Translations under genes and position numbers: made by a program | NCBI RefSeq assembly: GCF_008086345.1 | Contig: NZ_CP043006.1 | Span: 2,168,032-2,232,031 of the forward strand | Reading direction: 5' to 3' | DNA length: 64,000 nt | Source: Chitinophaga sp. XS-30 | GTDB taxonomy: Bacteria > Bacteroidota > Bacteroidia > Chitinophagales > Chitinophagaceae | The notes under the pieces: model-generated | The model's input: the letters and a program-made list of their open reading frames with translations, nothing else | What the model was told of the DNA's origin: nothing | Database searches by the model: none | Shown here: in pieces, positions 1 to 8,641 of the stretch | Position numbering within the stretch: position 1 is the first letter of the stretch | Layout: each line of letters begins with the position of its first letter

Positions 1-251
1 GCAATGGTTTTGACATCTTCTGAATTTTTTCCTACCTGCACACCGCGCTGCTCAGTACCGTTTACCTTGCCTTTACCACGGCCACCGGCGTGGATCTGCG
101 CTTTAACTACAGCGAACTCATTGCCAAACTGCACTTTCAGTTGCTTGTAAGCCTCTGCAGCTGCTTCGGGAGTATCTACCGGGATACCTTCCTGTACCGG
201 TACGTTATATTTTTTCAACAGTTCCTTAGCCTGGTACTCGTGTAAATTCAT
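1..251 (-). CDS. sucC: Succinyl-CoA ligase (ADP-forming) subunit beta, 5' part only
   Basis: This is the N-terminal ~83 residues of the ATP-grasp beta subunit of succinyl-CoA synthetase, the TCA-cycle enzyme that makes ATP from succinyl-CoA. The frame opens with an ATG at 251 reading [20 protein letters not shown], the conserved beginning of SucC, followed by the nucleotide-binding stretch [13 protein letters not shown]. The gene runs off the left edge of the window, so its 3' end, and a possible sucD partner, cannot be seen. It is divergent from the purine nucleoside phosphorylase gene, with about 115 bp between the two start codons. Confidence 0.93.
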   Translation of the reverse strand, partial: MNLHEYQAKELLKKYNVPVQEGIPVDTPEAAAEAYKQLKVQFGNEFAVVKAQIHAGGRGKGKVNGTEQRGVQVGKNSEDVKTI

Positions 252-340
252 CGGTATTTAATTTTGGCCGCTAATTTAGGCAATTTATGTTTTAGATAGG
301 CGATTTCTTTGACAGAAGCTGATAGTATTCATTATAGAAT

Positions 341-348
341 TAACTTTG
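341..348 (+). promoter_or_regulatory. Putative -7 element TAACTTTG for punA
   Basis: TAACTTTG matches the Bacteroidota -7 consensus TAnnTTTG exactly and lies 20 bp before the punA start codon. No TTG is seen at the usual ~19-20 bp upstream spacing, so the -33 part is weak. Confidence 0.5.
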
Positions 349-367
349 CCGGGCATAAATACCGGCT

Positions 368-1180
368 ATGCTGACACAGATCAACGAAGCTACGGCTTAC
401 ATACAACAATTCGTAAAGGCACAGCCGCAGGCTGGCATTATCCTGGGCAGCGGCCTTGGCAACCTGGCCGACGGGATAACGGATAAAACAGAAATATCAT
501 ATAACGATATTCCGCACTTTCCTCCGGCAACGGTGGAAGGGCATTCCGGCAGGCTGATCCTGGGGAAGCTCGCGGGGCGTCCCGTGGTGGCAATGGCGGG
601 CCGTTTTCATTATTACGAAGGGCTGAGCATGCAGCAGGTGACCTTTCCGGTGCGGGTCATGAAGGCGCTGGGCATCCATACCCTGCTGATCTCCAATGCC
701 GCCGGCGGCATGAACAGCCAATTCCGGGTGGGCGACCTGATGATCATCACCGATCATATCAACCTGCAGCCGGAACATCCCCTGCGGGGCAAAAATATTG
801 AAGCGCTGGGCCCCCGTTTCCCGGATATGAGCGAGCCTTACGCCAAAACGCTCATCGCATCGGCAAAATCCATTGCTGCCGCCAAAAACATACCTTTACA
901 CACCGGCGTTTATGTAGGCGTACAGGGGCCTACGTTCGAAACCCGCGCCGAATACAAATTCATGCACATCATCGGGGGAGATGCCGTGGGCATGAGCACC
1001 GTGCCGGAAGTGATCGTAGCCGTGCACAGCGGCCTGAAGGTCTTTGCCATGAGCGTGATCACAGACCTGGGCATCCGCGAGGAAGAAAATGTTATCACGC
1101 ATGAAGAGGTACTGGCAGCCGCCAACGCAGCAGCACCACATTTAACATATATTTTCAGCGAACTGGTCCGACAATTGTAA
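368..1180 (+). CDS. punA: Purine nucleoside phosphorylase (trimeric, PNP/MTAP family)
   Basis: Cytoplasmic enzyme of purine salvage that splits purine (deoxy)nucleosides with phosphate into the base and (deoxy)ribose-1-phosphate. The 270 aa length fits the trimeric low-molecular-mass family. Visible landmarks are GSGLGN at 27-32 (phosphate loop), EGHSGR at 57-62, GRFHYYEG at 78-85, NAAGG at 110-114, GPTFET at 187-192 and the GMSTVPE segment near 209-215. The residue that is usually the base-contacting Asn in the ITN motif is Asp here (ITD, D233), which may affect the preference between 6-oxo and 6-amino purines. It stands 30 bp upstream of a porin gene on the same strand, so co-transcription is possible but functionally unexplained. 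Confidence 0.95.
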   Translation: MLTQINEATAYIQQFVKAQPQAGIILGSGLGNLADGITDKTEISYNDIPHFPPATVEGHSGRLILGKLAGRPVVAMAGRFHYYEGLSMQQVTFPVRVMKALGIHTLLISNAAGGMNSQFRVGDLMIITDHINLQPEHPLRGKNIEALGPRFPDMSEPYAKTLIASAKSIAAAKNIPLHTGVYVGVQGPTFETRAEYKFMHIIGGDAVGMSTVPEVIVAVHSGLKVFAMSVITDLGIREEENVITHEEVLAAANAAAPHLTYIFSELVRQL

Positions 1181-1210
1181 GGAATTGCGGGCCCTACACG
1201 AATCATCAGA

Positions 1211-3193
1211 ATGAGGCAGTTCATCATATTTTTCCTTTTGCTGGTATGTACCGGCACCGCCCTCCGGGCACAATTCAATACCAACCGCCTCCCGGTAGGC
1301 GGCGGTGGCAACGCCTCCATGCAGCGGGACACCACAAAGCATGAGCATGAACCGGATACCCTCACCCTCCGTTTCCGCTACCTGGATGAACCGACGGACT
1401 TCATGCTGGATTCTTCACTGTACGACTTCAATCTCAATTACCTCCGCGTTCCGGCCAGCTATACCACCCTGGGCAATAACGGCACCGCCGCACGCAACCT
1501 TATTTTTACCCCGCGCATGCAGGCCGGCTTCGATCCGGGCTTCCACGCCTTTGATATTTACGGGTACAACCACCAGAATGCCCGCTTCTATAATACCAAC
1601 CGCCCCTATTCCGAACTGGGCTACCTTATCGGCGGACAGCAGGAACAGATGATCAACCTGATGCATACCCAGAACCGCGGCCAGAAATTCAACTTTTCCT
1701 TCGATTACCGGAAAGTAAATTCTCCCGGTTTTTACCTGAACCAGAGCACCAATCACGATACCTACCGTGTAACGGCCAATTACAACAGCCAGAACAAAAG
1801 GTACCATGTGCTGGCAAGCTATTATCTGAACAAATTCAACGGCGGCGAAAATGGCGGTATCAGGGCGGATTCCTTTCTCCATAAACCGGAATACGACCAG
1901 CTGCGCCTCATCCCCACAAAACTGGGCGGCGAAGGCACTGCCGGCAATTCCTTCTTCAATACTTTCATCCCCGTAAAGAACGCCTACCAGGAAGCCAGCT
2001 TCATGCTCCGTCACCAGTACGACTGGGGGCGTGGCGATACCGTGCATGTGAATGACACCACACAGTATTACAAATTCGATCCTTTCTTCCGGGTGGAACA
2101 TACCTTCACCTATACGCAGAACACTTACCGGTATATGGATACCGACCCGGATTCAGCCTACTATCAGCCGCGGTACGGGTTTAGCATCCTGCCGGTCGCC
2201 GAAGGCAGAGATTCCGTGCTCTCCCGCCACCAGTGGCGCATCCTTTCCAACGACCTGTCGCTCATGCAGTTCCCGGTAAGGGGGAATATGGCCCATTTTA
2301 TCAGAGTGGGAGCAGGCATCGATAATATCATCGGGGAATTCATGCGCAGCAGCGTCACTTTTCAGAACCTGAGCATTCACGGGGAATACCGCAATAAAAC
2401 AAAGAACGGGAAGTGGGACCTGCAGGCAAAAGGCGAGTTTTACCTGCTCGGCGAAAATGCCGGGGACTACATGGCCACAGGCACTTTAAGCCGGTATATC
2501 AACGATCTGCTCGGCAACGTGAGCCTGATGGCAAAGAATGTGAACAAGGAACCTTCTTATGTTTACCGTTATTTCGAGCTGAATCACGACCAGATATACC
2601 GCAATCCCGATATCGGCAAGGAGAATATCACGCAGCTGCAGTTCCGCGCCAATAACCGCCGCCTGAAATATGATCTCCAGGCAAACTATTATCTCTTTAA
2701 CAAATACACTTACTTCCGGAGCTTTAATGAAAGCGATCAGTTCACAGGATTGTTCAATCTTTTGCAGATCGTGTTCCATAAACGGTTCAATATCCGCAGC
2801 TTCACCTGGGATGCGGACCTGGCCTTCCAGCAGCTGGCAGGCAGCGCACCCATCAATATGCCTACGGTATGGACGCGCCAGCGTTTTGCCTATAACGGTC
2901 AGCTGTACAAGAACCTGAACCTCTATACCGGCATCGAAGCGAAATACAATACGCCTTATTATGCGGATGATTATTCTCCCGTAATGGGGCAGTACTTTTA
3001 CCAGGATACGCTGCAATTCTCCAATGTTCCGGATATTGCGGCATTCGTGCATTTCCGCATCAAATCCTTCACCGCTTATGTGCGCGCGGAAAACCTGAAC
3101 ATCTTTGTGTTCGACCGGAATTTCTACGCGCCTTCCTATCCCGCCAACAATTTTGCTTTGCGGGTGGGCCTGCGCTGGTGGTTTGTCAACTAG
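1211..3193 (+). CDS. Putative outer-membrane porin (Bacteroidota Porin_10-like)
   Basis: A 660 aa protein with an N-terminal signal peptide (MRQFIIFFLLLVCTGTALRA, probable cleavage before QFN). The rest is rich in alternating aromatic and polar strands (many Tyr, Phe and Asn) and ends in an aromatic-rich strand closing with WWFVN, typical of a beta-barrel that is inserted in the outer membrane. Length and composition match the large putative porins common in Sphingobacteriia and Chitinophagia. The substrate is unknown. It begins 30 bp after punA. The assignment to Porin_10 is by recognition of the general pattern, not by a search. Confidence 0.8.
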   Translation: MRQFIIFFLLLVCTGTALRAQFNTNRLPVGGGGNASMQRDTTKHEHEPDTLTLRFRYLDEPTDFMLDSSLYDFNLNYLRVPASYTTLGNNGTAARNLIFTPRMQAGFDPGFHAFDIYGYNHQNARFYNTNRPYSELGYLIGGQQEQMINLMHTQNRGQKFNFSFDYRKVNSPGFYLNQSTNHDTYRVTANYNSQNKRYHVLASYYLNKFNGGENGGIRADSFLHKPEYDQLRLIPTKLGGEGTAGNSFFNTFIPVKNAYQEASFMLRHQYDWGRGDTVHVNDTTQYYKFDPFFRVEHTFTYTQNTYRYMDTDPDSAYYQPRYGFSILPVAEGRDSVLSRHQWRILSNDLSLMQFPVRGNMAHFIRVGAGIDNIIGEFMRSSVTFQNLSIHGEYRNKTKNGKWDLQAKGEFYLLGENAGDYMATGTLSRYINDLLGNVSLMAKNVNKEPSYVYRYFELNHDQIYRNPDIGKENITQLQFRANNRRLKYDLQANYYLFNKYTYFRSFNESDQFTGLFNLLQIVFHKRFNIRSFTWDADLAFQQLAGSAPINMPTVWTRQRFAYNGQLYKNLNLYTGIEAKYNTPYYADDYSPVMGQYFYQDTLQFSNVPDIAAFVHFRIKSFTAYVRAENLNIFVFDRNFYAPSYPANNFALRVGLRWWFVN

Positions 3194-3203
3194 CCGGACC
3201 GGG

Positions 3204-3234
3204 TTGGCCGCCAGGCGAAAAAGCCTTACATTTG
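3204..3234 (+). promoter_or_regulatory. Promoter TTG-N20-TACATTTG for the HYC_CC_PP gene
   Basis: TTG at 3204-3206 and TACATTTG at 3227-3234 are separated by 20 bp, a good Bacteroidota promoter. The -7 element ends only 5 bp before the ATG at 3240, so the transcript probably starts at or next to the start codon (leaderless mRNA). Confidence 0.6.
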
Positions 3235-3239
3235 TATCA

Positions 3240-3629
3240 ATGAAAAAGATGCTCGCCATATGTTTTGCTGTACTTTACACGCTGATAACCAGCGGGTTCA
3301 CAGTAAACATGCATTATTGCATGGGCGAGCTGGCGTCTATAGACCTGCATGATTCCCATAACGACAGCTGCGGCAAATGCGGCATGCCGGTAAAAGGGGA
3401 TTGCTGCCAGGATGAAGCCAAACTGCTGAAAGTAGATGATTCCCAGCTGGCTGCCAAAGCCTTCGCCGGGCTTACCCAGTCCATCACGGCAGTATCTGTT
3501 ACCCTTCAGCCGGCATGGCTGCAATCAGCTCCCGTTCAACCTGTGCTGCAGGCCTGGGCGCCCCTTCACGCACCGCCGCTGATATCCTCCGTTCCCCTTT
3601 TTACCAGTCATTGCGCTTTCCTGATCTGA
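3240..3629 (+). CDS. HYC_CC_PP family protein (Cys-rich, exported)
   Basis: A 129 aa protein starting at the ATG at 3240; a longer frame that begins inside the porin gene is rejected because a promoter lies at 3204-3234. An N-terminal hydrophobic segment (residues 1-22) is followed by the hallmark HYC motif (25-27), a CxxC pair (C44, C47), a CC pair (55-56) and a C-terminal Pro-Pro (APPL). These are the features that name the HYC_CC_PP family of Bacteroidota. The function is not established. The Cys/His content and the neighbours (an HMA protein, a His/Asp-rich barrel and an HMA-AraC regulator) suggest metal, possibly copper, handling in the envelope. That role is inference. Confidence 0.8.
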   Translation: MKKMLAICFAVLYTLITSGFTVNMHYCMGELASIDLHDSHNDSCGKCGMPVKGDCCQDEAKLLKVDDSQLAAKAFAGLTQSITAVSVTLQPAWLQSAPVQPVLQAWAPLHAPPLISSVPLFTSHCAFLI

Positions 3630-3690
3630 TATCCGGGTAGTACGCCATTCGTATTATCAGTTTATCCGTTCATTTAAAATCAAAAAGATC

Positions 3691-4245
3691 ATGAAAGCAA
3701 TTATCATAGCGCTGACGCTGCTGGCCGGTGTACAATTCTCCGCAAACGCACAGCAATATAAAAAGGCATCCTTACAGGCAGCAGGCCTTACCTGCGCCAT
3801 GTGCTCCAATGCCACATTCAAATCCCTCAAAACACTTCCGTTTGTAGACAAGATAGATACAGACCTGAATAACACCACCTTCGTGCTGCATTTCAAACCC
3901 GGTTCCGCCGTTGATCTCGATCAGTTGAAGAACAAGGTGGAAAATGCCGGCTTCTCCGTGGCAAAGCTCACCGTAACGGCCAGCTTCAACAAAGTGAAGG
4001 TGGAAAACGATACCCACATCAATTTTGCCGGTAACACGCTGCATTTTATGAACGTAAAACCGCAGGTACTGGAAGGGGATAAGGATATCACGGTGATAGA
4101 CAAGGACTTCATTCCCGCCAAATCCTTTAAAAGCTATAGCGCAAAAACAACCATGCCCTGCTACAAAACAGGGGTTATGGCGGATTGTTGCAAACCGGCA
4201 CAGGGCGCTGCTACTGAGAAACGCGTATATCACGTCACTATCTGA
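3691..4245 (+). CDS. Exported heavy-metal-associated (HMA) domain protein
   Basis: A 184 aa protein with a signal peptide (about residues 1-20, ending SANAQ), then one HMA ferredoxin-like domain of about residues 24-95 carrying the metal-binding pair CAMC (C35, C38). The C-terminal half has additional cysteines (a single Cys near 151 and a GVMADCC cluster near 158-164) that could form a second site. It probably binds soft metal such as Cu(I) in the periplasm. It follows the HYC protein by 61 bp and precedes the barrel protein and regulator, so it is probably part of one metal-response group. Confidence 0.8.
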   Translation: MKAIIIALTLLAGVQFSANAQQYKKASLQAAGLTCAMCSNATFKSLKTLPFVDKIDTDLNNTTFVLHFKPGSAVDLDQLKNKVENAGFSVAKLTVTASFNKVKVENDTHINFAGNTLHFMNVKPQVLEGDKDITVIDKDFIPAKSFKSYSAKTTMPCYKTGVMADCCKPAQGAATEKRVYHVTI

Positions 4246-4351
4246 AACCCCGCAGCGTGAAGCCGTTTTGCACGAACAACGGGGCGGACATCTCCGCATA
4301 CCTGCATAAACGGGGAAAACAGCTTCATGCCGCTTTAAATCACGACCAGGA

Positions 4352-5218
4352 ATGAAAAAATTATTGATCCTGCTGGCCATCACCTGCACCGGTATGGCCG
4401 TACACGCACAGGAGCTGTATGTGAACGCGGAGCCGGCCAGCAATATGGCCACCAATTCCCTTGGCATCCGCTTGACCAACAAGTTCTTTAACATGAAGCA
4501 CGAAAGCAGCACCGGCATGCGGTTTGAACCGGAACTGATGTTCGGGTTCTCCAAAAAACTGATGGTGCATGTGCTGGGATATGTATCCAACAATATGCAG
4601 GAGGCTATGCGTTTCGAGGGTGGCAGCATCTACGCCAAATACCGTTTCCTGTCCAATGACGACCTGCATTCGCATTTCCGGATGGCAGCCTATGTCAAAG
4701 GCTCGCTGATAGACAATCCATATATCCCGGCCATGGGCGATGATCACGACCATGATGCAAAGCCTTTCAGTAATGAAGAGCTGGATCTTGCGGGAATGAG
4801 CTCAGGCGTAAGCGGCGGTATCATCGCCACCCAGCTGGTGCACAAGTTTGCGATATCCGGCACCCTGGGCTACAACCGGTTCATGAAGAACGTGAAAGAT
4901 GAGCTACCCCTGTTCTTTTCCCGGAATATGCTGAATTACAGCCTGTCCGCCGGTTACCTGGTGCTGCCGGTAAAATACAAAAGCTATGAGCAGACCAATC
5001 TGAACCTCTATGTGGAGCTGCTTGGCAAATCCAATATCGACCAGTACCGGCAGAACTATTATGTGGATGTGGCGCCTGCCATCCAGTTCATCTTCAACAG
5101 TACCACACGGCTGGACCTTTCCTACCGCACACAGCTGTTTGGCGATATGCCGCGGAATATGGACCGCAGTTTCCTCGTCAGGCTGGAACATAATATCTTT
5201 AACATCAGAAACAGGTAA
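4352..5218 (+). CDS. Outer-membrane beta-barrel protein, metal-cluster associated
   Basis: A 288 aa protein with a clear signal peptide (cleavage near HAQ-ELY, residue 20) and repeated amphipathic strands ending in an aromatic/basic strand (LEHNIFNIRNR), as in small outer-membrane barrels of the transporter type. A loop contains GDDHDHDAK (D130-D135), a plausible metal-binding patch. Its stop codon is 1 bp before the start of the HMA-AraC regulator gene, so the two are almost certainly co-transcribed. No transported substrate can be named from sequence alone. Metal export or binding is inferred from context. Confidence 0.7.
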   Translation: MKKLLILLAITCTGMAVHAQELYVNAEPASNMATNSLGIRLTNKFFNMKHESSTGMRFEPELMFGFSKKLMVHVLGYVSNNMQEAMRFEGGSIYAKYRFLSNDDLHSHFRMAAYVKGSLIDNPYIPAMGDDHDHDAKPFSNEELDLAGMSSGVSGGIIATQLVHKFAISGTLGYNRFMKNVKDELPLFFSRNMLNYSLSAGYLVLPVKYKSYEQTNLNLYVELLGKSNIDQYRQNYYVDVAPAIQFIFNSTTRLDLSYRTQLFGDMPRNMDRSFLVRLEHNIFNIRNR

Positions 5219-5219
5219 T

Positions 5220-5792
5220 ATGCAAACAACCGTATTACATATCAAGAACATGGTTTGCCCGCGCTGCATCAAAATGGTGCGCTATGTACTGGAGCATCAG
5301 GGGCAGAGCGTGGTGGACATCAGCCTTGGCAAAGCCATCGTAGAAGGCGTGCCGGATGCGGACAGGCTTGGGGATATTGCCGGAGCGCTGGAAGCGGAAG
5401 GTTTTACCCTGCTGGATGACCGCCGTTTGCAGATCGTGGAAAGCATCAAGAATTTTGTGATCGCAACGGTGCATTATGGTGAGCTGGACGAGTTGAATGA
5501 AAATTTCTCCACGCTGCTGGCGCAGCATCTGCAGAAGGATTATCATCAGCTCAGCAAACTGTTCTCTGAAACGGAACATTCCACCATCGAACAATATGTG
5601 ATACAACAGAAGATAGAACGGGTAAAGGAATTACTGGTGTACAACGAACTGACCTTAAGCGAGATCGCCTACAAGCTGGGATATAGCAGTGTGGCGCATT
5701 TATCCGGCCAGTTCAAAAAGGTGACGGGGCTTACGCCCAGCCATTTCAAGCAGGTGAAGGAGGAGAAACGCAAACCGCTGGACAGGATATGA
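5220..5792 (+). CDS. AraC-family regulator with N-terminal HMA-like metal-binding domain
   Basis: A 190 aa one-component regulator. Residues 1-68 resemble an HMA domain: TTVLHIKNMVCPRC with C13 and C16, followed by a typical beta-alpha-beta pattern. Residues about 95-185 form an AraC double helix-turn-helix (IEQYVIQQKIERVKELL, then LTLSEIAYKLGYSSVAHLSG, then FKKVTGLTPSHFKQ). A longer frame starting inside the barrel gene is rejected because the HMA domain begins exactly at the ATG at 5220. Direct sensing of metal by the HMA part and control of the upstream genes is a reasonable inference. A strong hairpin terminator follows. Confidence 0.85.
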   Translation: MQTTVLHIKNMVCPRCIKMVRYVLEHQGQSVVDISLGKAIVEGVPDADRLGDIAGALEAEGFTLLDDRRLQIVESIKNFVIATVHYGELDELNENFSTLLAQHLQKDYHQLSKLFSETEHSTIEQYVIQQKIERVKELLVYNELTLSEIAYKLGYSSVAHLSGQFKKVTGLTPSHFKQVKEEKRKPLDRI

Positions 5793-5801
5793 ATGTTCTA
5801 A

Positions 5802-5846
5802 AACAAACAAGGGGCGTATCAGACTTTGATACGCCCCTTGTTTGTT
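5802..5846. terminator. Bidirectional intrinsic terminator
   Basis: A perfect 20-bp inverted repeat (5802-5821 and 5827-5846) with a 5-nt loop, GC-rich in the centre and A/T-rich at the ends. It serves the convergent regulator gene (+) and thioredoxin-like gene (-). Confidence 0.9.
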
Positions 5847-5860
5847 AATATCATTATTCC

Positions 5861-7081
5861 TTATTCCCAGGTCTTTTCCCCGTTCTTCATTTTATTCAAT
5901 GTGGCGGTGAGGTCTTTATCCCCGTTGGATAATTTGACCGCTTTTTCCTGTACGGCGATGGCCTCGTCTTTGCGGCCCAGTTTGTAGAGGATGTTGGCGT
6001 AGGTATCCATGAACATGGGGTTCTCTTTCCCTGCCAGGGAGCGTTTGCTCCATTCCAGCGCTTCTTTTACGCAATTCATGTCCGGGCAGTTCTCGAAAAC
6101 GGTCCAGGCGAACTGGTTCAGTTCTTCGGGAGAGGCTTTCTGGCCATATTTATTCATATACGCCAGGATCTGCGTCTGGAAGTTGGGCCAGTCCTTTTTG
6201 TACATATAGTACTGTGTTTTGGTCTGTGCCAGCAGTTCTTCCGCCACCTGGGGATATTTCTCCTTCATGGCAGCTTCTACGGGCGCCCAGTCGCCAGTGG
6301 AGTTGCGGCCGAACATTTTTGGATAGATCTCTTCATTGGCGGCAATGGACTTCACTTTAGCCAGGGCCTTGCCTTCACCCAGTACGGCATCCACTTTTTT
6401 GCCTTCGTTCAGGAAGATGGGGAAGCCTTTGTCTTTGCTGCTGAAAGTAAAGCTGTTCAGCAATTCGATGTTTTCCTTTGTGTAAAGGTCTTTTTGTGTA
6501 TCCAGGTATTCGGAAAAGATAGCGGAGCCGTTCTGCATATCGCCTGCTGCCTGGGCTGCGAGCGCTGTTCTGCGGAGGTCTTCCGGTTTATTGTTGCCTT
6601 CCTTGTATTTGGCGAGGAGGGTGTAATACTGGGTTTCCGGTTTGAGTGCCATGGCGGACTTGGCAATGAAATCTTGTGCTTCTCCACCACCTACTACGCG
6701 ATGCACGATCTTGCCGTCAGGGGAAAAGTAAAGGAATGTGGGGTAGGCGCGGATCGCGTATTCTTTTTCAATGCCGGCAGCATCTTCATACCAGCTTTTT
6801 ACATAATCATTGTCTCCTTCCGTTTTATCCATCTGCACCTGTACATTGATGAATTTGTCGTTGAAATAATCACCCATGATCTCCTGGGGGAAGACGTTGT
6901 TGGTCATGTATTTGCAGGGGCCGCACCAGGTAGTGAAACAGTCTACGAAAATGAATTTGTTTTCGGCTTTGGCTTTAGCCTGGATCTGGGCCCAGCTGAG
7001 ATCGTTCTCAAAGCGAATGCCTTTTTGTTGTGCGAAACCGAGGAAAGGTAACAGCATCAACAGGATGAATAGTTTTCTCAT
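5861..7081 (-). CDS. Thioredoxin-family protein with C-terminal helical repeat region
   Basis: A 406 aa exported protein: signal peptide in residues 1-18 (FLGFAQQ), then a thioredoxin fold with the redox motif WCGPC (C53, C56) in a DsbD-gamma/Thioredoxin_7-like context (FVDCFTTWCGPCKYM), and a C-terminal ~170 residues rich in helices that resemble TPR units (for example NILYKLGRKDEAIAVQEKAV). Known relatives are periplasmic thiol-disulphide proteins of Bacteroidota. It lies downstream of hemN at the end of the cbb3 oxidase block, where it could assist redox maturation of cytochrome or copper proteins, but it has its own 124 bp upstream gap. Confidence 0.8.
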   Translation of the reverse strand: MRKLFILLMLLPFLGFAQQKGIRFENDLSWAQIQAKAKAENKFIFVDCFTTWCGPCKYMTNNVFPQEIMGDYFNDKFINVQVQMDKTEGDNDYVKSWYEDAAGIEKEYAIRAYPTFLYFSPDGKIVHRVVGGGEAQDFIAKSAMALKPETQYYTLLAKYKEGNNKPEDLRRTALAAQAAGDMQNGSAIFSEYLDTQKDLYTKENIELLNSFTFSSKDKGFPIFLNEGKKVDAVLGEGKALAKVKSIAANEEIYPKMFGRNSTGDWAPVEAAMKEKYPQVAEELLAQTKTQYYMYKKDWPNFQTQILAYMNKYGQKASPEELNQFAWTVFENCPDMNCVKEALEWSKRSLAGKENPMFMDTYANILYKLGRKDEAIAVQEKAVKLSNGDKDLTATLNKMKNGEKTWE

Positions 7082-7205
7082 TGTTGTGTTGGTTTAGATT
7101 TGCCCTTTCAAGATAGGCCAATTTCGCCAATAAACAGTGAGGCCGGGGGGATTATGGTTTTGCGGAGGATCCGGCTTAGGATTGGTCAAATTCACGGATA
7201 AATCG

Positions 7206-8564
7206 TCAAATGGAGGAACTGAACAATCTGGCTGCCGGTTCACTTCTCCAGAGGCGGGCGTCAAAGGCCATGCAGATATTGCGGATGAAGGGTTTCCCTT
7301 TTTCCGTAACGGTCACGCCAGCCTTGGTAACGGTCACGAGACCGTCCTGTTCCGGTTCCCGGAGCCGCTGGAGCCCCTCGATGACCGCATCGCAGTCCGT
7401 ATCCCGGCGCGTCCATCCGGTGCGGAAGCCGCACATGAGGGCCTGGATGTGCTTCCGCAGCAGCATGTCCTCCCCGTTCAGCATATGCCCTTTGCATACC
7501 GGGAACCGGCCTTCCCGTACCCTGGCCTGGTAGGCGGCGAGATTTTTTTCGTTCTGCACATATGCCTGCCAGTGATCGCTGATGGCGGAAACGCCGAGGC
7601 CAATGAGCATTTCTGTAAATGTCACCGTATATCCCATAAAATTCCGGTGCAGGCGGCCGGCTTTCCAGGCGGTGTATAACTCATCGCCCGGCAGGGCAAA
7701 ATGGTCCATACCGATCTCCTCATAGCCATACGCCTGCAAAAGGGATCGGCCCAGTTCATACAAAGCCCGTTTCTCCCCGTCTTTCGGCAGGTCCTTTTCC
7801 GAGAACAGGCGCTGCCCGTTCCCTTTCACCCAGGGTACATGGGCATAGCTGTAAAAGGAGATGCGCTCCGGGCTTAGCTGCATGACCTGCGTGATGGTAT
7901 CGCGGATGCTGTCTTGTGTCTGGAACGGCAATCCGTAAATGAGATCGAAGTTGATGGAGGTGTAACCGATGCTGCGCGCTTCCTTCACGACCTTTTCCAC
8001 GGTTTCAAAGGGTTGTATGCGGTTGATGGCATGCTGTACCACCGGATCAAGGTCCTGTATGCCGAGGCTCATCCGCCTGAAGCCCAGTTCGTACAGGGCC
8101 TGCATGTGTTCCGCTGTGGTATTGTTGGGATGCCCTTCAAAACTGAAAGCGGCATCCGGCAGTATATCACAGGTATCGAAAATAGCCGTGAGCAGCATGC
8201 GCAGGTTATCCGGACTGAAGAACGTTGGCGTTCCGCCGCCCAGATGCACTTCCCGCAGGCGGGGGCGCTCACCGAACAGTTGCAGGTACAATTCCCATTC
8301 TTTCAGCAGGGTGTCGATATACGGTGTTTCATGGCCGTGATTCACGGTGATGTATTTGTTGCAGCCGCAGTAAGTGCAGAGGCTTTCGCAGAAAGGAAGA
8401 TGCAGGTACAGGCTGATGCCGCTGCCGGCGTTCTTTTCCGCAAAGGACTGTTGCAGGCTATGTTTCCATTGTTCTTCGCTGAAGGTTTCGCTGTCCCATA
8501 AAGGAACGGTGGGATAGCTGGTGTAGCGTGGTGCGGCTACGTTATATTTTTGCAGGAGTTCCAT
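7206..8564 (-). CDS. hemN: Oxygen-independent coproporphyrinogen III oxidase
   Basis: Radical SAM enzyme of anaerobic haem synthesis that decarboxylates coproporphyrinogen III to protoporphyrinogen IX. The 452 aa length and the start (YNVAAPRYTSYPTVPLW) match true HemN, not HemW. The [4Fe-4S] motif CESLCTYC (C59, C63, C66) is followed by Cys68, and a glycine-rich SAM motif VHLGGGTPTF and the later FDLIYGLPFQT are present. It lies downstream of the cbb3 oxidase genes in the same direction, fitting a need for haem when oxygen is low. The gap to the preceding gene is 77 bp. Confidence 0.95.
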   Translation of the reverse strand: MELLQKYNVAAPRYTSYPTVPLWDSETFSEEQWKHSLQQSFAEKNAGSGISLYLHLPFCESLCTYCGCNKYITVNHGHETPYIDTLLKEWELYLQLFGERPRLREVHLGGGTPTFFSPDNLRMLLTAIFDTCDILPDAAFSFEGHPNNTTAEHMQALYELGFRRMSLGIQDLDPVVQHAINRIQPFETVEKVVKEARSIGYTSINFDLIYGLPFQTQDSIRDTITQVMQLSPERISFYSYAHVPWVKGNGQRLFSEKDLPKDGEKRALYELGRSLLQAYGYEEIGMDHFALPGDELYTAWKAGRLHRNFMGYTVTFTEMLIGLGVSAISDHWQAYVQNEKNLAAYQARVREGRFPVCKGHMLNGEDMLLRKHIQALMCGFRTGWTRRDTDCDAVIEGLQRLREPEQDGLVTVTKAGVTVTEKGKPFIRNICMAFDARLWRSEPAARLFSSSI

Positions 8565-8641
8565 TGCTGTTCGTTTTTAGCTTGATGTGATGGCCGGAGC
8601 AATTTTCGCTGGCTTGATGCAGTTATCGGGGCCGGCTGCAT

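Noticed and set aside
3105..3239. Upstream extension of the HYC_CC_PP gene into the porin gene
   Set aside because: The promoter at 3204-3234 and the signal-like sequence beginning at 3240 support the downstream start.
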